Shown here: piece after piece, positions 12,390 through 23,582 of the stretch
How the letters are laid out: each line of letters opens with the position of its first letter
Numbering within the stretch: position 1 is the stretch's first letter
From: Sphagnum compactum
Lineage: Eukaryota; Bryophyta; Sphagnopsida; Sphagnales
Assembly: GCA_965153455.1 (NCBI GenBank)
Contig: OZ234494.1
Coordinates: forward strand, 24,304,001-24,368,000
Direction of reading: 5' to 3'
Length of the DNA stretch: 64,000 nucleotides
Notes under the pieces: model-generated
The model's database searches: none
The model's input: the letters and a program-made list of their open reading frames with translations, nothing else
Told to the model about the DNA's origin: nothing
Position numbers and translations under genes: made by a program

Positions 12390-14122
12390 GGATGACCCGA
12401 CTCTTTCACTTTTGTGGGAGTGCTGAATGCGTGTGCCAGCCTAGGTGCACTGGAAGAGGGCAGGTCTATTCATGAGCAGATTGAAGTGGTTGCAAATTGG
12501 TTACTTTCGTGGGCAATAGCTTGGTGGACATGTATGCCAAATGTGGGAGTATGGAGGATGCTTGGAGAGTGTTCAACAAGATGTCTTCACGAAATGTGGT
12601 TTGTTGGAATGCCATGTTATTGGGACATGTGAATTGTGGGCAAGGACACAAGGCACTGGAATTATTTCAATGAATGCAAGAGGAAGGTTTGCAGCCAGAT
12701 CGTGTCACTTTGGGAGGGGTGCTGAATGCATGTGCCAGTGTGGTTGCCCTGAAAGAGGGCAGGGACACTCATGAGCAGATAATTCAAAGAGGTTGGGAGT
12801 CTGATGCCTTCCTGATCAGTAGACTGGTTGACATGTATGCAAAATGTGGGAGCATGGAGGATGCTTGCAAAGTGCTCAAAAAGATTCCTTCATGTGATGT
12901 GGTCACTTTGGATGCGATGATATTTGGATATGCAAAATGTGGGCGAGGCCAGAAGGCACTGGAACTATTCCAACAAATGCAGCAGGAAGGTCTCCAGCCA
13001 ACCCATCACTTTTGTGGGTGTGCTGAATTCATGTGCCAGTTTAATTTCACTTGAAGAGGCCAGATGTGCTCATAAGCAGATTATTGAAAGAGGTTATGAG
13101 TCCAATGTGTTTTTGGGGAATAGCTTAGTTGACATGTATGCCAAATGTGGGAGTATGGACGATGCTTGCAAAGTGTTCAACAAGATGCCATTACGTGATG
13201 TGGTGTCTTGTAACGCCCTACTTGGAGGATATGCCATGCATGGCCAGGGGAAGATAGCTCTTAAGCATTTCAAGCTGATGTGAAGAAGGTGTACAACCAG
13301 ATGATGTCACTTTTGTTTGTCTTCTGTCAGCTTGTAGCCATGCAGGTTTAGTGGTAGAAGGCCTGTGCTGTTGTACTTCAATGAGCACAACTTACAAGAC
13401 TTTGCCAAAATTGGAATACTACACCTGCATGGTCGACCTTCTTTGCTGTGCTCGCCATCTGCAGGAGGCAGAGAATATGATCAAGGTGATGATTTTCTGT
13501 AAGCCAAATGTGGCTGTGTGGATGGCTTTGCTTTGTGCTTGCAGAATCCATGGTAATGTGGAGATGGCAGAACATGTTGCAAAATGAGTTCTTGAACTGG
13601 AGCCTGAAAATGCTGCAGGTTATGTGATGCTATCAAACGTACGTGCTGCTGCTGGCAACTGGGATCTCAGTGAGAATGTTGAACAGCAGAGAAAGGAAAG
13701 AGGCGTGAAGAAACAGCCAGTCACACCTGCATCAAAGTGAATTATTGAGGTGCATACATTTGTGATGGAGAATCAAGACCACCCTCAGATTACTGAAATT
13801 CATGCAGAACTGAAGAGATTGTGAAGGCTGATGCATGAGACAGGGTATGTTTGAGATAATAAATATGTGCTGCATGATGTAGAGGAAGAAGAAAAGATGT
13901 TTCATTCATGTGGGCATAGTGAGAAACTGGCTATTGCATTTGGGTCTCATCAACAGAGCTCCTGCTACTCAACTGCGCATAATCAAGAATCCGTGGGTTT
14001 GCAGTGATTGCCACACTTCCATAAAGTTCATTTCCAGAATAGTTGAGAAAGCGATCATGGTGAGGGATGCAAATCTCTTTCGTCACTTTGAGGATGGGGT
14101 CTGGTCTTGCATGGACTCCTGA
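12390..14122 (+). pseudogene. Degenerate PLS/DYW-type PPR gene
   Basis: Across three frames the strand spells a DYW-class pentatricopeptide-repeat protein. Three PLS triplets of about 300 bp each carry variants of TFVGVLNACASLGALEEGR, SLVDMYAKCGSMEDA and GQKALELFQQMQ. They start near 12409, 12705 and 13004. After them come E motifs (CKPNVAVWMALLCACRIHGN) and a DYW domain with HSEKLAIAFGLI and the zinc-site CSDCH. Breaks include an in-frame TGA at 12671, frameshifts near 12480 and 13010, and further stops around 13280, 13585, 13738, 13822 and 13852. The terminal Trp of the DYW triad is lost: the frame ends MDS followed by TGA. Intact DYW proteins perform C-to-U RNA editing in organelles. This copy cannot encode a full product. 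It has no introns, which could mean retroposition or simply the usual intronless PPR structure. Confidence 0.9.
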
Positions 14123-14245
14123 TATTCTGTCTTGTCAAACGCATGTGGTAACATGTATATGGCATGACTGCAATGCTCGTTTTTGTACACCTTTCAGAAT
14201 GTGCCTACTGTGAAGATTGTGTGTGTACATAGGAAAGCTTGAGAG

Positions 14246-14270
14246 TTTAGGGGTTAGGGGTTAGGGTGGG
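14246..14270 (+). repeat. Telomere-like G-rich repeat with G-quadruplex potential
   Basis: Short repeats of TTAGGGG followed by TTAGGG and TGGG give four G-runs of three or four bases separated by one- or three-base loops. This fits the canonical G-quadruplex pattern and resembles an interstitial telomeric repeat variant. It lies just after the PPR pseudogene. Confidence 0.6.
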
Positions 14271-14994
14271 AGGAGCTGTAGCTAAATGGACAATTTGAAT
14301 GATCCTGGCTGATTCAAATGTTGGAATTGAGAGGATCTGATCTCATTTCCTGACATAATAATGCCCCTATATGTCGTATCAGTTAGAATCAGCCAGTTTT
14401 TGTAAACTTCCGAGGTTGATGATTCTCCTATCTGATCAACATTTCAATAGAACAAGACGGGGTTTTTAGTTGCCAGGATGATCTCCCTTAGCAACACTGC
14501 ACTAAAACACATATGTGTAAAATGCAACAAAGAAACCATTTTGCTTTTTTGTGATGAGTTCCTCAACACTTTAGTGAGCTTATTAGGGTAGCTGATCCTC
14601 ATTCTCCACATAAAGAGTATGTTTTAAAAGATTGTCCTGATACAAAAATATTTCTTGCTAAAACTTGGTATATGACAACTATCCTACGTTGGCCACAAAA
14701 CCCAAGTTTTAGAATTTGTGAATTCCAATGATGAGGATTCATTGGAACTAGGACAACTTTATGTTCAATAAGTCATACTTTGGACACTTCCAAAAGTTGG
14801 GCTTTGGATAGTTTCAAACTAAAAATCTGGTTAGCCAATCCCCAAGTAAAGAGGAATGGAAAGGTGTCTTTTCAGATTTGTAGTTTTCTTCTTTTCTTTC
14901 CAGCACCATAGGCACAAGCAAATTTTCACTGCCTTTTGAACCAATTTGCATCCCATTTCTCTTCAACTGAATTTGAATTGAATTCACTCAAATT

Positions 14995-15175
14995 TGAATA
15001 CTGAATGAAATTCATGAAAAATTCAAATTCAATGAAATTTGAATCAAATTTAAGGATCCCAATTCAATTCAAGTTGCATGCAATGTCATTCAACATTTTC
15101 ATTTGAATGGAATTTAATTTTCACAAAAGCAAATCATTTTTTTCACCAGTTGATTCTCACTAATAGTGTGTAGCA
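14995..15175 (-). repeat. Dispersed repeat, copy 1 (inverted)
   Basis: The reverse complement of this stretch matches 36772-36970. Shared landmarks in the same order are CACTA-TAGTG-like ends, GATGAAAAAAATGA-type, a CCATTTGAATGAAAAT-like core, GAATGACATTGCATGCAA and a run of AATTCAATT-type words. The copies are diverged, so this is an old interspersed element, probably a non-autonomous transposon. Confidence 0.6.
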
Positions 15176-16033
15176 ATGCAAAGCTCAAGTATGACAAGTT
15201 CATATGTGAAAGTCTATAGTAGACAAGTAGTTGTTCCAATTTGAATTCACCATTTTCCATTTGCACATTTCATTGCACACAAGAAAAATGCACTCCACAA
15301 CCCTACCACTACACACCATTTGCCCAAGACTACTATGTTATTGGGAAGAACAAGGGATGTTGTGCAAGATGGGAAACACCAATGTGTTTGTGTGTGCCAT
15401 AGGGAACAATAATGTGTGGCAATAAGCAAACAAGTGTGTGATGACAAGGGAATTGCAATGATAGGTCCTAAACTTAGGAGCAATTGAGAAAATGATGATG
15501 ATGATGAATTGTGTGCAAAAATGTGTTGGTTGATTTCATTTCACAATCACAGTCGAATCGTAAAATTTGTAGCCTCCCATTTGAACTCGTAGGTTTGGAT
15601 ATTTGCAACTTTTTGAAAGAATTTTCTTTAAGTTTTGTTGTGTGGAATGAGTATAGAGTGGATCAAATTACACATCATTTTTAAAACATGTGATTTTTTG
15701 ACCAATTTTTTTTGAATGTGGTGATTAGGTTGGTATATAGGTAGGGGTGCAGTCATACTAACATGTACCATTATCAGTTGTAACATGTTAGTATGAATTT
15801 AATTTTTTGAATTTTGGATTGTAAGGAAAATATATATTTTATAAAATGTTATTGTGAATACATATGTACATATCATAAAAATTTGGAATTAATTTAATGA
15901 ATAATAATACATAATTTACCTTTTTAAGGACTTGTGACCATTGTTTAAAAACAATTTTGACACTAAAAGCACAATTTGAAAAAAAATATTTATGACAAAT
16001 TTATGAATTTGTTAACTATACACCTTAACATAA

Positions 16034-16081
16034 TAATATATATATATATATAATTAATTTTTTTTGAAAAGATATATTTAA

Positions 16082-16127
<46 letters not shown>
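16034..16127. repeat. (AT)n microsatellite, two blocks
   Basis: Two runs of alternating AT (about 16036-16052 and 16087-16126) are separated by an AT-only spacer. The longer block has about 20 dinucleotide repeats and can extrude as a cruciform. Confidence 0.95.
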
Positions 16128-16128
<1 letters not shown>

Positions 16129-19100
16129 ATTAACGAAAAAGCAATGGTTTAAAGGGGCACATGTGATCCCTTATAACGTGGTTGTGTGGTTGGACTCACA
16201 GTACAGGTGATACAACACTTGCAATTTATGTTCATCACTTCATAATTCCCAAAAGGTTTGGTTCAAAACAAAGAAATATTGTGAGTGATATTTGTTGAAA
16301 TCTTTGAAAATCAAACTTTCAACCTAAGGGAGATTAATGGGAAATTTAATGATTACCTAGCCACTAATAATCCTAGCCATTATATTATTATAGATTTGGG
16401 GGAAAAAATGCACCTTGCATATATTCTTGATAATGAAAATTATAGAATATTCAAATTTGAATTGTCAAACCTTTTTTTTCGAAATAATTAAATATTTTGA
16501 CAAAAGTTGTTGATTGTTGACAAGTAAAATATTGTCTCTCATCGTAACAACTTGAATCCCAAACTTGAAAAGGTAAAGAAAAATCTTTTATTTCATCTTT
16601 TCAAGAAGGAAAGTAGATTGGAGACCTAATTCTCCTTGTGTAGGATGTTGGTAGGGTAGATGTTAAAGGTACTTAATTAGAACTTGATATAAATACATCT
16701 TAATCATTGTTCTTGTTTGATATTTAAGTTAAGCTATTGTTAACAATAATTAATTGGATTTCAACATTGACATTATTTTATTAGGCAATAATCAATAATT
16801 AAGAATGGTTACTTTGTCATAATTGGTTATTGGTACACATTCCTTGTTATTCCATTATAATTTTTGGAAATGATTCTCACTAACAAAAAAAATGGGCAAA
16901 TGATAGGTTTTATCATAAGTACTTACATGGTAATGAGAACACAAAATGTTAAAATAGCTAATAGGTTTGCATGATTTGTTGTTGAATGTTTATTATTATT
17001 TCTCCTAAGTTTTTTGAAATAATCACTAAAATTTGAATGAAATAATTGATATTTTCTTTGAAAATTTTAGGTTTTTTAACATTTATCAAAATGTTTAGTA
17101 AAATGTATTAAAAAAATGTGGTCTAGCATATTTTGGTTATTACAAAAGAACACGAAGGAGACATACATGGAAGAATAAGAAGAAAACTTGTAGGTCTTAC
17201 ACATTTATGAATAGTTAATTCACAAAATTTCCCTCTAACCTCTTTTTTCTATTGTTGTAATAAATAACATAACTTCTAATTCATTTTACTAACCTAATTT
17301 CAAGAATTTTTGATAATTATTTACTTTCATTCAAAATATATTAGGTACTACACCTTCAAAAAATTCTTGAATTTCTTTACTCATGATTACTTATTGCCAA
17401 ATCTACTAGGATATTATGGTACTGATCATTCACAAATGGATTTTAATTAACTTGCTTGATTTTCTATTGCACATTGTAAAATGACTTGGAAGTTGGGATG
17501 GATGTGTAATTAAAGGTAAATGATTAAGTTATGTTGGGAAAATTTCAAAATTAAAGGAGATTATTGCAAGTTCAATATCAAGCATTGGCAAAAAGAGATG
17601 TGTGGAACAGAGGTACATAGTTTTTAAAACATGATTTTGAGTCCAATTCAATGAAGTTGTGAAAAATAAATGCACCCATTCGTTTGCAAGTGCCAAATCT
17701 AGATGACAACCCATCATAACTCATGTTGAAAAATATAACATGTAGCAAATTGCAATTTTGTTTGGGAAGGTCAATTCATGTAATAAATTCATGAATAACT
17801 TTAATTAATATATTTTTTTATCTTTCTTTTGTTTAAATGAACCAACATTGTGATAAATTAAAACTTGAAACAAACACTAAATGAAAAATATGTGTGTTTT
17901 CACCATTTGTTAACACATAATTCATACTTATTTGTGCATTGTTTTATATATCATTTCCTTATAGTTATTTGGTCATCATGAAACACCTTTTGACCATGGA
18001 AGTCCACCATTGATTGATTTGTAACTGTAAGCATATTTTTACAAATCTAATGGAAAATATATATTAATGTCCATTTGTGCCATTCATGCCTACCTAAAAA
18101 CCTTTAATACTTGCTTATGAATCTACAAACTTAATTGTTCACATCTTTCAAATCTCTCTACTTTCTTTCTCTAGATTGAATGTAAAAAGTTTGGAACATA
18201 ATTTTTCAAATGTAAAAGTTGGAAGTTTTCTTTTAGCTTTGGACATTTATGGATGGATGAAAATGAAGGATAATTTATTGTCACATCACAATTTCAAAAT
18301 TTAATCTCCTTTGCCATGATGTTATAGATTATACAACTCTAAGATTTTCACTTCATAATTCTCACCACTATGAATAAATACACAAATTAATGATTTTTCT
18401 TTTGAAATTAGTGCAATCAAGGAAGAATTTCTATGTTCTTTGGGTTCTTCAAGGTTTTGTGTTTTCATCTATATTGCTCAACCACATACAAAACATTTTA
18501 AGTTCATCATTGGTACCATTGTTAATACTTTATGAAAATATTTGTTTTTTCCACTTTTTCAATAGGAAGAAACACTAATGGTGAAAAATTCTTTGTAATT
18601 TATGAAGATATTATTCTCTTTGTTTTTGGGTGATAGTGGGACTTCAAAACATATGAATAAATTAATGCACATTGAATATTTTCAACTAATTTCCACTCAT
18701 TAGAATATTATTACTTAGTTGCATGGAACCTATTTGAGCTTTAAATTATGTCAAGTATATTTGGCGTTGTATGTCAAGATGTAACATTGAAAAGAATTTT
18801 GTTCAATTTGGAACCTAGACAAATTTAGATTCAAGAGAATAATAAATACAATATTACCAAAATTCCCAACTTTAATTTTCACAACAAAATGTTTTCCCAC
18901 CATTAAAGCACCAACTAAATTTTCACCATCTCCATCAAGTGTTCTAATTTCAATATCTCATCATAATCACACATTCATTAAATCATTGCCAATAAAATGT
19001 TTTATTCTAAACAAACAAACTTGTATTTAATAGCATATGTAATAATTGCACCAGGCCCATCTTCAGTATCAATAAAAATTTACAAAAAACAATAAAAGTC

Positions 19101-21044
19101 ATTACAGTGTACATGAGTTATATGAATGCTACAAATGTAATGTTTTCTTCTATTCCCTAAATGTTTTATAATCATAGAATTGTTTACAATTAATATGACC
19201 AACTTTTGTACGTCCCCAATATTGTCCTAATAACCTTAATCAAAATGATCAAAACCCTAACATATTAAAGATCATTTATCAAAACACTAGAAGCAATTTT
19301 GTCCTTTGCAATTAAGAAATCAACGACTAAATGTTCTAAACAAATACTTAATTGATTATAGTCATAGGATATTACTTCAAACCCTATGTGAAAAAAGTTG
19401 TAATCACATAAGTTAATGGTGCATTTGACTAGTAAATCATGATGTGATAATAGGAAAGATAACATAGTTTTTTCATTGCAAGTTTTCATCCATATTGCAT
19501 TTATGACTAATAACAAAATGATGTGTCATTACATAAACAATGTGATCATAATTGTTTTATATAATTATTCAAAAATGATTATCAGTAATTTAATATGAAT
19601 ATGAACAGACACAAGGAACTAATTTTTGATTAATAATATATATATAGATAATAAAAATATATTTATTACATTTTACAATATATATGTTATATATAATCCA
19701 TTTAAAATATTCAATGTGAATAAACTAGATTTGATACATTAAAATAAATTTGAATGGTAAAAATATGATATATTTTAGAATAATTTATTACTTTCATTGA
19801 AAAATAAAATAGAAGTGTGAGATGTTGGAAATATATAATTTATTTTACATGTGTAAAATAAATATTATTATAGAATTATATTATATTTATAAGTGTAAAA
19901 TAAAATTTCACATTTCAAAAAATTATTTAATATTTGAATATTACATTTATATTTTAAAAATATTAAATATTTAGATTAAATTTATACATTGTTATTAATA
20001 TGATTAATATAAAAAATTTACTAAATATATTTTAGATATAATTGATTTATGATCCATTTATATATTTTTTATGTAGATAAATTATATGGATTCATGTGTC
20101 TAAATTAAAAGTTATTAGTAAGCTTATGATATATTAGAAGCAAAATTGTACAAATAAAATTTTAAATGAAATAAAGGATTAAGATATGAAATATATATTT
20201 TATTTGTTATTATTAACCACAAAGGTTTTTCCATTTACAAATCATGTGTTTGGATTTTTTTTTTTCAAAGAATGGTCATAGAAATGTTATTCAATAACTA
20301 AATTCAATTCGTTTCTTTTGAACTGAATTTACATTTCTTTAAATATATATAATTGTGTACATTGTTGAACAAAATTTATGAATAAATTTTCAATTCTTTC
20401 ATTTGGAAAAATTATCAATAAGATATGAATTATCAAATTTGAAGTTTTATGTAATGTTTAAATGAAATACGATTTAAATAAAATTAACATTGAGTCATAT
20501 ACACAAAAAGTGGGGTGGCTTGGTGGTAAAGGAATTGAAATCTATCTTTGGGGTCTCAAATTTCATAAATAACATTCATTGTGGTCAACATTGAAATATT
20601 GATGGAATATTCGATATTTATTTACATCATTTAAACAAGCCTAAAATGGTAGATTATGTGATTACTTAACCATTTAAATTAGGTTTTTATCCTAACTTAA
20701 GTGGTGACACATGTTGACAATTGATAGGATGGAAAATAATGAAATTAAAAAACATTTTTTTTGAAAATATATAATAATAAATATTATTAATTAGTAAATT
20801 AATTTTACCCAAGTTTTTGGGTCCAATTTGTAATAATAATAAAAATAAAACAATGAGTAAACTATTATTATTGACTTCACATATATCCTTTTATGATTGT
20901 TGGATAAAATGTGTCATATCGGGTCCTAAATGATTATTGTCCTAAACAATTTGTTTGTAATGATTTTAAAGCTATTGGTTTTTAAAAAATAATTTATGAC
21001 TAAAATATTAATCATAAATTGAGTCATATATTTAAATTCTCTTC

Positions 21045-21105
21045 TAGTGAAATATCGAGTTCGACTATCAAAGGGGGGAAAATAAAATAAAATAAAATAA
21101 AATGA
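21045..21105 (+). repeat. Possible SINE 3' end with AAAAT tail
   Basis: A GAGTTCGACTATC word resembling a pol III B box is followed after a GGGGGG run by about five AAAAT repeats. A simple A-rich tail after a tRNA-like box is the layout of plant SINE 3' ends. The A box is not convincing, so this remains tentative. Confidence 0.25.
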
Positions 21106-22239
21106 AACTTTCTTGTTTACATTTTCTTTTTAAAATTTTGAATTGAAATTGATTAGAATTTTTTCGTTTAACTAGAGCTTATGGTTGTTGTGACGAAAAA
21201 CAAAATCATCCAACCAAATTCTTTTGTAAGGTGAATATTTTGCAACATATTTGACAAATTTGACAAAAATGCATCTTTAAAATATAAATTTTGTTTTTTG
21301 AACCAAAATTTGCTACTTTTGCATAATTAAAAAATTGTTCAAAATGTAGGTTTTTCTTATTAAAAATTCCTTAAAAAACCAAATCAACTCCAAAAAAAAA
21401 AAAAATCCAAAATTTTGAAAGTAAAAGTAGGTGGGGAACATCCAAGGTAGATTTTAGCATCGATTGCCAACAATTTTTAAACAATTGTTTAAAAGTCTTC
21501 TCCAAACAACAACAAAGTGAAGAAGACAAAAAAAAAATTTAAAATTTAAAATAAATAAATTCCTTGTTCTTTGGGTATAAAATCCGAGCATCTGCAACAG
21601 AATATTCCAGTTTTTAAAATAAAATTTTATTTCTATTATCATGCGGAGGTGCATGAATTTCCCATAAAAAAATAAAATAGTGGTCCCTCCACAACACCAT
21701 ATTTGACCAAAGGTATGCCTACTAGTGCTTTCTTTCTCTAGTAAACACACGCAAAAGAAATTGTCAGCTAAGAAATTGGAGTCAAGTCCATTCTCTTGAC
21801 AATCGTGACCATTCCAAGAAAAAAAACGGAAAAGAAAAAGGCAGAAAAAGAAAAGAAACACATTCCAAAGCCAATTCCTTCCTACTTATCATTCATCCAT
21901 CCACGAAGGTTTAAAAACTTTTAACAAACGTACTTACCGACAAATAGAACGCGGTCTTCGATATGCTGTCATTTTCATCCACTGACATTGTGGATGAAAA
22001 ATTACGTTTACGCCGGAACATATCATCCACCATCCTCGGCGGGGGGGTGTGGTAAGGATGTACTTGGTGGATGAGATATTATGGCATTGAGGTTTGTAGT
22101 TCGTCGATGAAGGAGAGCCCTGTTGGATGGAGTTCACCATTCTGTTGAGTTGTTGCAGATATGGAGACTTGTGGGTGATTCCTTAGTGTTATTATGAGAA
22201 CGGGGAAGTGCCTTAGTGGATGATACAAGTTGAATTACT

Positions 22240-22473
22240 GGATGAAACATCGTGTGTCGTCGTCTGAAGAACGCTTGGATGAAACCCTGTAAATGTGTTT
22301 GGGGCTTTCGTTATGTGGGAAGAAGGTTTGGGTTTGGGAGAGACGTGCGTGTTTGGATGATAATTGTTGATTCATGGATGAAATATCGTGTGCTGTCGTT
22401 CGAGAAGGCTCGAATGGTCTCTTGTAATGCGTTGGGTTTTCGTTGCCTGGGAAGAGGTTTGGGAGAGACGTGG
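22240..22473. repeat. Diverged direct duplication upstream of the kinase
   Basis: Two copies, 22240-22350 and 22376-22473, share GGATGAAAxATCGTGTG at the start, then TGTAATG-like and TTTCGTT words, and end in GGTTTGGGAGAGACGTG. The region is much more GC-rich than the DNA to its left, marking the change into the kinase promoter and leader. Confidence 0.65.
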
Positions 22474-23582
22474 CGTCGGCCCGTGGCGCTTCCTCGTTCT
22501 CTGTCTCCTCCTCGCTCTGCGCTTCCTTCCTCTGCTGCTGCTGTGCTTTGGTGTTCGTTGTTGGCGCTTTTGCTCGCGGATCATCGCAATAGAGATCGTG
22601 TACGCTTTCTTTTCCGAGATCTATGATAACGTTAAATTCACGCTGATGATTTCTCTTTCTCTTTTATTTTATTTCCCCCATTTGCCCCGAAAATTTCGCT
22701 CATTTTAATTGCCTAGATGAAGAAGATGGAGGGAGGAAGAAGCAAGAGGAATAAGGAGAGGAGGACCAGGACCAGGAGCACTACGAGGCGAAGCGACATC
22801 CATTAGAAGAGAGTATTCAATATCCTCGCGCATGGCTTTACTCCGGAGGATCACGACGTCTAGGTTTTCTTCTTGTAAGTTTCTCATTGTGGTTTGTTGA
22901 ATAAGGGGGGGAAGGAAGAAATAGAGATTAGGCTGGCGCGGGACCATTTGTCGAAGACGATGCAAGTGAGATGTAGAGAGCAGGGTGGAGGAATGGAGAT
23001 GATGCTGTAGATGCGAGTTCTTTTTAGAATCGGCAAAATAGTTATGGTGGATGCTTTTGCTTTTAAAGTTTTGGTTCTGCAAAAGCTAGGGAAGAGAGCA
23101 AAGGGGGGATGAAAGGATTATACAATCGTGAGGGGATTTGGAATCGTTGTGAGAATTGCCGGATCGGGTTTTTGTGCTGAAAGGGACCTGCTTCTTTTAC
23201 GGTGAGGAAGGCGATGGGGGACGGGACATGCGAAAGGAAGACAGGGAAGGAGAAGGAAGAGATGTTATCAGGGTTTTGTAAGGCTGTGGCGTTGCAGTAG
23301 TTTTTTCTTTTCCTTCCCATTATCAAGCTCCTGAAGCAGATGGAGGAGGGAGGGGAAGGACAGATAGAAAGAGAAGGCGAAGAAACAGGCATACGAGACT
23401 TAGTAGATGGATACTGGTCTGAAATCCTGAGATCCTTCTTATGAACTTCCTAAGCCCTTTAGGTCTGGAGAAGGAGGAGGAAGGAGACTAGCGCTGGAGA
23501 GAGATAGAAGCCAGCGTTGCCCTGCAGTAGGAACGTCAGGGGCTGCTGTTGTCACAGGCAGGATCTTGGAGACAAAGGAACC
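22474..23582 (+). promoter_or_regulatory. Promoter and probable 5' UTR of the kinase gene
   Basis: This moderately GC-rich, purine-rich stretch lies directly before the kinase start codon. Minus-strand open frames at 22705-23082 and 23063-23392 are low-complexity and read as shadows of the purine-rich leader. No clear TATA box was found. An intron in the leader is possible. Confidence 0.4.

Larger units (their letters stand above)
15176..22239. other. Long AT-rich gene-free region
   Basis: About 7 kb with no convincing gene on either strand. Base composition is extremely AT-rich, especially 19550-20230. Open frames are short and without family resemblance. The 21454-21861 minus-strand frame is mostly Phe/Leu/Cys low complexity. 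A weak tRNA-like pair of A-box and B-box words occurs near 20512-20560. A GAGTTCGAC word followed by an (AAAAT)n tail occurs at about 21045-21105, which could be a SINE remnant. An (AT)n microsatellite is listed separately. Confidence 0.55.

Noticed and set aside
20508-20565. tRNA-like sequence GGGGTGGCTTGGTGG...
   Set aside because: The A-box word is close to consensus, but the B box is poor and no cloverleaf can be drawn, so it is not a tRNA gene.
21454-21861. Minus-strand frame of 135 codons
   Set aside because: Almost entirely Phe, Leu, Cys and Lys from AT-rich DNA, with no motif and no promoter context.
22705-23392. Two minus-strand frames of 109 and 125 codons
   Set aside because: They lie in the purine-rich kinase leader, are Ser/Pro/His low-complexity, and look like shadows of biased composition.
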